64,000 bases of DNA from Coptis chinensis (lineage: Eukaryota > Streptophyta > Magnoliopsida > Ranunculales > Ranunculaceae): positions 71,271,501 through 71,335,500 of the forward strand of contig CM027384.1 of NCBI GenBank assembly GCA_015680905.1, written 5' to 3'. The notes under the pieces were generated by a model, which had not been told where the DNA came from, ran no database searches, and saw only the letters and a program-made list of their open reading frames with translations. Positions 58,257 to 64,000 of this stretch are shown here, one piece after another. Positions within the stretch are counted from its first letter, which is position 1, and each line of letters opens with the position of its first letter. Made by a program: the position numbers and the translations under genes.

Positions 58257-59987
58257 TGACACTTGCTCCTTTTTGTGTGTGAGATGTGGTATATGGATGA
58301 TGTAGATAGATGTGGTATATGGATGGGAGTTGTGATAAGTGCTCAAAAAGTGCTATTTAACCCTCGATTATGCCTCTTGTTTAGCCATCTTAGTGGCCAT
58401 TTGACACTTCCTCTTTTTGTGTATGTAGATGAGATGATGGTCGTTGAACAAAAGAGAACGTATCAAAACCTAATTATCCCTCAATAAGTAAAGGATGAGT
58501 AGGGTATCGTTCCACTTTTAAGTGTATGTTATGTGAAGAACAGGACTGGAAAGGGGGTTTGAGGGATTAAAAACTAATATTGTAGAGATTGTAGATACTA
58601 AACTAAGTTAAACTAACTAAACTATTGAGAATTTATAAGAGAGGGAATTCAAGAGATTAGAATCCACCAATGTTTTTGATTCAATGACCTTTTGCTTCAT
58701 GTTGTTCTCCAAGTAGACTACAATCGGGCAATCAAGCAAGTGTTGATGCCTTTTGGGTGAAACATCGTTAAACAATTAACTCTACTTAAGGTTGTTCCTA
58801 TGTTCATGTTACTAGTATCTTCTTTCCTTTTATGTGAGCTTGGGCAGCTATTCAATGAATCACCATCTAAGGCAAACACAAGGAATACTTCCCTTACTCT
58901 AAAACACTACACAATTAGAAGAAAAGTAGAGAGTAATAGTATAATATTCAATTACAATAAATAAAACTCTATTCTAGCATTATATTCAATTGCAATAAAT
59001 AAAAGCATGTTACTAGCAAATATTCAATTGCAATAAATAAAACCCTAAACTAGCATGATATTCAATTGTAATAAATAAAAACCTTAATCTATACTTCCAT
59101 GCCCTGGTGTGGGCAATGGAACTAATAACTAAAAACATAAAGAACTAACCTGATTGAAGAACACCATGAACCGAAGAATCATTAACCCTTAAGATCGGGC
59201 TTCATCTCCTCCCTTGAAGGAGAAGATTAGCCTTCCATAAAGAAGGAAGAACACTAAGAACGAGAAGAAGAAGAGTTGAAGAACATAAGACTAGAAAGAC
59301 TAATTTATTAAGACTCTCTGCCTCAAGTTCTGGAGACAAGAATATAAGTGAATTGGCCTTTTACATGAGGCACTTAGGTCCTCTATTTATAGGGGTTACA
59401 ATGAGTTCTAGAAGCATTCCAAACCGTCATTTGTTTCCTAATACAAATAGGTTTCTTTTCGTGAGTCCCGACTTCGCCTTCAAAACCGAGAAGCGAATTG
59501 GCTACACGATGTCGATTCATGCGTCCCGGGACGCATTATCCATGCATCCCATACTTAATCAATGCGTGCGGGACGCTCGATCTATCGCCCCGTGATGCAA
59601 TCAATGCGTCGACGCCGATCCATCGTCCCGCACGCATAAGCCGCATTTTTTCTCTCTCGCTTCTATCCTTCTATCCTCTTTTGCGGGCTTTGGTCCAAGC
59701 AACGAATCCTTTGGCCTTGGGCTTCCAAATAGACTTTAAAATAGGTCCAAGTCGCATATTTAATAGCTCCAATTCCTTGGCCTTCTCCATGATTGTCCAC
59801 GGACCTCCCATGTGATCATTGATGCTCCGAATTGCTTCGTTTTACCCCATTTTCTCTAATATTCTACAAAACTCTCTTTTTCACCTGTAGAATCTTAAAA
59901 CACAACTTATAAACACTATTAGTCCACTAAGATGGCTAAACAAGAGGCATAATCGAGGGTTAAATAGCACTTTTTGAGCACTTATCA
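58257..59987 (-). repeat. 5' LTR of the rearranged family A element
   Basis: About 1.73 kb; the minus strand starts TGATAAGTGCTC and ends AGTGTCA one base from the primer site. Its inner tip is longer than in the other copies because it contains the inverted piece at 58325-58390 and a repeated tip. Confidence 0.82.
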
Positions 59988-60056
59988 GTTATCGTAAATC
60001 TTAGATATTCATTTTTAGTTTTAGTAATTATGATTGTTTTATTTTTTTTTCTCTAG

Positions 60057-60975
60057 GATTCTTTATGACGAATTTGTGAGTTGTCGTGATGTCGTCAGAT
60101 TTGTAAACCCTTTATCTTTCACAAGAGCTAATGGGAATGAGAAAACTCAAATTATCGTGGAGAGCTTGCAGAATACAAGTGGAAAAAGAGTTGTTCTTAT
60201 CCCTTATAATCTAGGGTAAGGATATTGTCTTATATTTTTAATACTATCCATGTTTTATCATTTTCATTGAAATGTATATTGTAGTTTTAATGTCTAATTT
60301 TTCTTTTTTAACCACACATGCCTCTGATCTTTTTGTAGTGGACATTGGGTTTTGATTGCCATTAATTTATCGCGGATGACTTTTAATTGGTTGGATTCGA
60401 TGCATAATCTGCCCTCTAATGATATGGATATCTATTTTAACGGGTTTGTCATGAGTGTGTATGTATATAAAATAATTAGATCATTATGTGCTTATCTTTT
60501 ACTTGCTAATTAGGTTTTACATTGATCTTATTTTGAAGTGCGGTCATGAAAATAGAAAGACTTGAAGGGAAAGGAAGTAAAGGTCCAATGTAAAGTGGGA
60601 AAATATTATGGTAATAAACAAATTAAATTCTTATACATACATATCTTGTGTGTTTGGAAAAATATATACTTATGAATATTTTCCATGTTTGTACTTAGGG
60701 CCCGCACTACCAACCTGGTAGTAAAGAGTGTGGGTATTACGTAATGAAGTTTATGAGAGAAATAATAGAAGCTTGTTCAGATAATTCTTTTTGAAAATAA
60801 GGTATAATTGGTCATACACTAGTATTCTATATTTTGTGTTACTCTTCCTTTTTAGTTATTATATACTTTTTGATTTTTGATCGCAGTGATGACAAATCTA
60901 TCTCTCAAAGCTACATACACACAAGAGGAACTTGATGTTGTTCGACTTGAAATTCTTAGATTCATCCAAAGATAA
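60057..60975 (+). CDS. C48/Ulp1-like peptidase domain of the CACTA second gene
   Basis: C48 peptidases cleave SUMO-type conjugates; plant CACTA and some MULE elements carry such a domain of unclear role. Exon 60057-60215 reads ILYDEFVSCRDVVRFVNP to RVVLIPYNLG. After an intron (60216-60338) comes GHWVLIAINLSRMTFNWLDS, with the catalytic His in GHW and Asp in LDS. Later exons give AVMKIERLEGKG (about 60540) and HYQPGSKECGYYVMKFMREI (60705-60767), with Gln and catalytic Cys in QPGSKECG. A last exon reads YTQEELDVVRLEILRFIQR and stops at 60975. All catalytic residues are visible. The frame near 60795 is uncertain. Confidence 0.8.
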
Positions 60976-61371
60976 TGGAGTGTTTGAGCCAAGCGCCGAA
61001 GTCTTAGCTAGGTTTTGACCCATATATTCCAGTTTAAGGTGTGGTGCTTGGTCTCACCATTTTTTTATATTTTAGATAGAACAAATAGATTGCTTTTTGA
61101 TTGATGCAACAAGTTAGGTCATTATTATTTTAATAGAACAAGTAAATTTGGATGTTTCTTTCATTATTGATGACTCAAAAAAGTTCAAAACTCTTTTAGC
61201 AATTCAATGTCTTCGTGTTGGATGTCTAAATTTATTTCTTTTGTTTGTGTTGCACTATGAATTGTTCATTTGAGCAATGTGTTTTTAAATCCAGTGTGGA
61301 TATATATGGTGAAAATGGGCAGGTTGCAGGTTGAATGAATATGATTAGAATCAAATAATTAGGGGCTTTTA

Positions 61372-61376
<5 letters not shown>

Positions 61377-61422
<46 letters not shown>
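61377..61422 (+). repeat. 46-base poly-A run
   Basis: An uninterrupted A-run immediately before the right subterminal repeats of the CACTA, preceded by TTTATTTTT. It could be a slippage-grown tract or an assembly-sensitive homopolymer. Confidence 0.85.
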
Positions 61423-61424
<2 letters not shown>

Positions 61425-61425
61425 A

Positions 61426-61860
61426 TAAACCACGGTTTGTATCCAACCGTCGTATATATCATATTTATTTCCCACGGTTTGTATCCAACCGTGGTATATA
61501 TCAGTTTATATAACCCACGGTTTGTATCCAAGTATCCAACTGTGGTATATATCATATTTATTTCTCCCACCGTGGTATATATCAGTTTATATAACCCACG
61601 GTTTGTATCCAACCGTGGTATATATCATCATATTTCCCACGGTTCACATCGAATATAGCAGACTTTTCGGGCTATTAACCACGGTTTGTAAATTCTAATA
61701 CCACTGTTTTACTAAAAACCGTGGTATATAAGAGATATTTTTCCCCACAGTTTTGTTAGAAGTATTTGTCAGGGTGGTTGTTACCACGGTATGAAAACAG
61801 TGGCTAAAAGGCTTTTTACCACTGTAAATAACATGGTATATGGGTTTTTCTGTAGTAGTA
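61426..61860 (+). repeat. CACTA right subterminal repeats and terminus
   Basis: Five to six copies of a unit of about 35-50 bp with CCACGGTTTGTATCCAACCG and TGGTATATATCA. Each holds the inverted pair CCACGG/CCGTGG, so each can fold on itself. More diverged copies follow (TACCACTGTTTTACT; AAACCGTGGTATA) up to TTTTTCTGTAGTAGTA at 61860. The left end has the same motifs in degenerate form. Confidence 0.82.
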
Positions 61861-62890
61861 TGCTGACATAAATAAAGTGGTTAATGAGAGGATAATTAGA
61901 AGCAACCAGATCGAGAAACAAGAGAAGTAGAAAACATCAAAAGAATTCAAATTCTAAAGTTAATAGTCAAACTAACTATACGAAAAAGTTGAGCCCACTA
62001 TTGATATGAAAAGAAAAGAGTACAAATCAATATAATACACATAAAAAAAAATGACACTGTTATGAAATAACCCATTGTCTGGCAAACTCAACATTTACAA
62101 ATAAGGTAATTCAAATCTTCGGATGACAAAATTTGGTTAACTATATAAATAGCAAATTGAATATTAGTTGAGAGACACAAATGAATTTGAGATTAATTAT
62201 AAGTTAAGCACGTAGTGCCCTCATTTTTCTGCAATGATAGTTGTCCGGGAGAACAATAGATTGTACAAAGAAAAGCGCACGGGCTTTTTGATATTGCATT
62301 GTATATGTAGAAGATAATTTTTTTAATTTCTTTGTTCCCCCTTGGAGAGTGGTTGACAAGAAAGAAGATAGGCGGTCCCCTACGTCATTTGGAACATGGT
62401 ATATATTAGACTGTAGGGCAGAACAATCGGTAGTGAAAAGAAAGGTGCATAGGCTTCCTGATTTTACATTATATACGGAGAAGATAAACTTTTCAGTTAC
62501 TTTGTTCCCACTTACAAAGTGGTTGACAGGAAAGAAGACAGAAGTTGCCCTGTGTCATTTGGAACATCTTCCACATTAGACCCCACTTTTTCCAACTCGA
62601 TTTCTCGCTGCAGTTTTATCCGGCTATAAATATTGCCTTATCCCTCCTACCAAGGTTCCCATATAATTCAAAAAGCAAGATTTCCATATCATTCTATAGA
62701 TAATTAAAGGTATATATGCAAAACCCCATTTTAGAACTTACGAATTTTGTTTTTTAGGTTTAATTGCTTATGCAATTATTGAAACAAATTCCATTTATGG
62801 ATTATCGATTCTACGAACGCAAAAGATGCTGACATAAATAAAGTGGTTAATGAGAGAATAGTGAGAAACAACCAGATCGACAAACAAGAG
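61861..62890. repeat. Tandem promoter-like unit 3 (end) and unit 4
   Basis: 61861-61942 completes unit 3 after the CACTA. Unit 4 starts about 61943 (AATTCAAATTCTAAAGTTAA) and repeats the whole theme: TATA box CTATATAAATAGC near 62140, the doubled sub-repeat with GTTCCC(A/C)CTT (about 62240-62400 and 62415-62575), and the sequence spanning the CACTA target (AAAAGATGCTGACATAAATA) at 62821-62840. It lacks both the hAT and CACTA insertions. Confidence 0.7.
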
Positions 62891-63445
62891 AATTAGAGAA
62901 CATCGAAAGAAGTGTTTATTTTTTGTCCACTTGCTTTCATTTCTTTAGCTTTTAATACACATATATTCATAAAAATAAAAATAGCAAATTTTGAAGACTA
63001 CTTTTTCTCCTTTTGATGATCACACCCAGTTGAGTCGTGTTGACTATGTCTCCATTTTTTAAATGCAATTTAATGTTGTGTCTTTGGTGTAAGTGGGGTT
63101 TTTTAGAATTAATAATGAAATTGACTTTGGAAAACATAATGTTTCTTAGATGACTATTTGCATATTTGGCTGAGGATAGTTTAAGAAGTCAATTGCGAGA
63201 TTTTTTTTTTTTTTTTTTTTTTGACCTTGCCATTAATTAATTGAATTAACTGAGTCTATTTGTGATTTATGTTGTATAATTGAATAAAAAATAAGAGGGT
63301 CAAAGTGGTAAATATAAAAAACTTCTTTTGTGGAAAAGATTTAGCCTTCCAATGACTCTCACTATCTGTTTAAACAATTACATATCATCATTTCTGCAAT
63401 TTCAGCACATTTCCCCCACGCTTATACAGACGGTATAAACCTCAA
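62891..63445. other. AT-rich upstream region of the RPA1-like frame
   Basis: No gene. An 18-20-base T-run lies near 63202-63222. The stretch could contain a promoter for the frame that begins at 63446, but no element was assigned. Confidence 0.4.
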
Positions 63446-64000
63446 GTGACCGCACAAATGGCAACGGTTCCACGACATTGCATTAATGATATAACTGCCA
63501 CTGATGGAAGTTGGAAAATTATTGTTAGGGTGAGTAGAATATGGGAAGTAACTAATTACTCCACAGATGAATTAAAGTCTTTAGACATGTTACTCATCGA
63601 CCAACACATAAGTATATATCACATATCACCAAACTTTTATAGTTCTTAGATGATTCATAACAATTTTTTAGTCACTAAGATTGTTGTGTATAACAAGGAC
63701 ATCAAATACATGCAAGAGTGCCTAAACAATTGATATCAAAATTCAGTCGGCAGTTAGTAGAGATGAAGATTTATCAAATTGAACGATTTTCTCCATCCAA
63801 ATTCAAAGGAATATATGGCCTAACATCTCATGGCTATATCATTTACTTCAAATGGAGCACAATACAATGCCAAAAATTGTAGAATCCGGATGCATAGAAT
63901 TTCCAAAATTTGGATTTTCATTTAGCAATTTCAGTCAATTGTCAACGAGAGTTGATAACAAGTACCTCATAGGTAACAACATACCCGACTATTTACAAAA
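63446..64000 (+). pseudogene. RPA1-like OB-fold (DUF223-type) coding start, partial
   Basis: The plus strand reads CINDITATDGSWKIIVRVSR and WEVTNYSTDELKSLDMLLID, matching the N-terminal single-stranded-DNA-binding OB fold of plant RPA70-like/DUF223 proteins, many of which ride in Helitrons. Either MTAQMATVPR (63446) or the inner MATVPR (63458) could be the start. Later homologous phrases (VPKQLISKF, about 63720; HGYIIYFKWSTIQC, about 63830) lie in other frames, so introns or frame damage are present. The gene runs off the window. A real host RPA1 paralogue or a Helitron passenger are both possible. Confidence 0.55.

Larger units (their letters stand above)
49928..59987 (-). mobile_element. 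Rearranged non-autonomous Athila-like element, family A (fossil)
   Basis: About 10.06 kb with exact 5-bp target-site copies GTTAT at 49923-49927 and 59988-59992. The minus-strand order is 5' LTR (59987-58257), primer site, leader, gag, gag-protease frame, a non-coding 3' region and 3' LTR (52660-51097). Beyond the 3' LTR lie an inverted LTR tip and gag copy, then a second leader with primer site and a final 10-bp LTR tip. No reverse transcriptase or integrase is present, so it needed a partner. LTRs are very similar, suggesting a young insertion. Internal frames are long with only a few breaks. Confidence 0.85.
49892..60056 (+). other. CACTA intron holding the family A element
   Basis: The donor after VVYMR (ATGAG|GTTAGA) and the acceptor TTTCTCTAG at 60056 join to IL YDEF in phase (ATG AGG ATT CTT). 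Without the 10-kb insertion and one TSD copy the intron would be about 100 bp, like its neighbours. Confidence 0.7.
22367..61860 (+). mobile_element. Giant nested CACTA (En/Spm) element, about 39.5 kb
   Basis: The left end reads GACTACTACATAAATGC and the right end TTTCTGTAGTAGTA, degenerate forms of the CACTA terminal repeat. Both ends carry CCACGG/CCGTGG subterminal repeats. The 3-bp duplication TGC flanks it (22364-22366 and 61861-61863), and the empty site AAAAGATGCTGACAT survives in the neighbouring tandem unit at about 62821-62835. It codes for a TNP2 transposase and a second gene with Transposase_24-like and C48 peptidase parts. About 22 kb of its length is two LTR elements; mitochondrial-like and captured host sequences add more. 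Confidence 0.8.

Noticed and set aside
61232-61612. Repetitive peptide frame with a long Phe run across the CACTA right end
   Set aside because: It is a translation of the subterminal DNA repeats and the A-run. The repeats are explained as a DNA-level array.

Overview
The window is transposon-dominated nuclear DNA from a flowering plant, probably a eudicot. The signs are Athila-like Ty3/gypsy elements primed from TGGCGCC-type sites, a Helitron Rep-helicase, hAT-like MITEs, and a CACTA (En/Spm) element with plant TNP2 and Transposase_24/Ulp1-type genes and GT-AG or GC-AG introns. I see no complete ordinary host gene. Only two host-type gene pieces are recognisable: a cinnamoyl-CoA/tetraketide-reductase-like fragment near 46.85-47.05 kb and the start of an RPA1-like OB-fold reading frame at the right edge (63.45 kb to the end).

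Layout. 1-3860: 5' part of a minus-strand Athila-like gypsy element (family A) with a 1.6-kb LTR, sitting in an older retroelement-type reading frame (3861-5192). 6341-8985: degenerate Helitron Rep-helicase. 9568-10836: terminal-inverted-repeat element holding a small foldback MITE and a hAT element with an 8-bp target-site duplication. 11068-12200: unrecognised reading frames. 13514-14361: tandem duplication. 14379-19903: small non-autonomous gypsy element (family B) with target-site duplication TATAT, carrying a family C solo LTR and two minisatellites.

20229-62890 is one nested structure. A tandem array of promoter-like units (20229-22366, resuming at 61861-62890) received a hAT element (20877-21625) and a CACTA element of about 39.5 kb (22367-61860, target-site duplication TGC). 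The CACTA holds a TNP2 transposase gene (24179-27780) and a second gene (28051-60975) that ends in a C48/Ulp1-like cysteine peptidase. The introns of the second gene absorbed much foreign DNA. One holds mitochondrial-like sequence, a 12.4-kb family C LTR element (30092-42481, target-site duplication GCTGG), a captured reductase fragment and an LTR-like stretch. Another holds a 10-kb rearranged family A element (49928-59987, target-site duplication GTTAT) with an inverted gag copy and palindromic LTR tips.

The most unusual signals are the rearranged LTR element bounded by a single target-site duplication, with short shared sequences at its internal junctions, and the CACTA peptidase gene whose exons remain readable although its introns have grown to about 19 and 10 kb. 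All family names come from reading motifs by eye; no database search was run.
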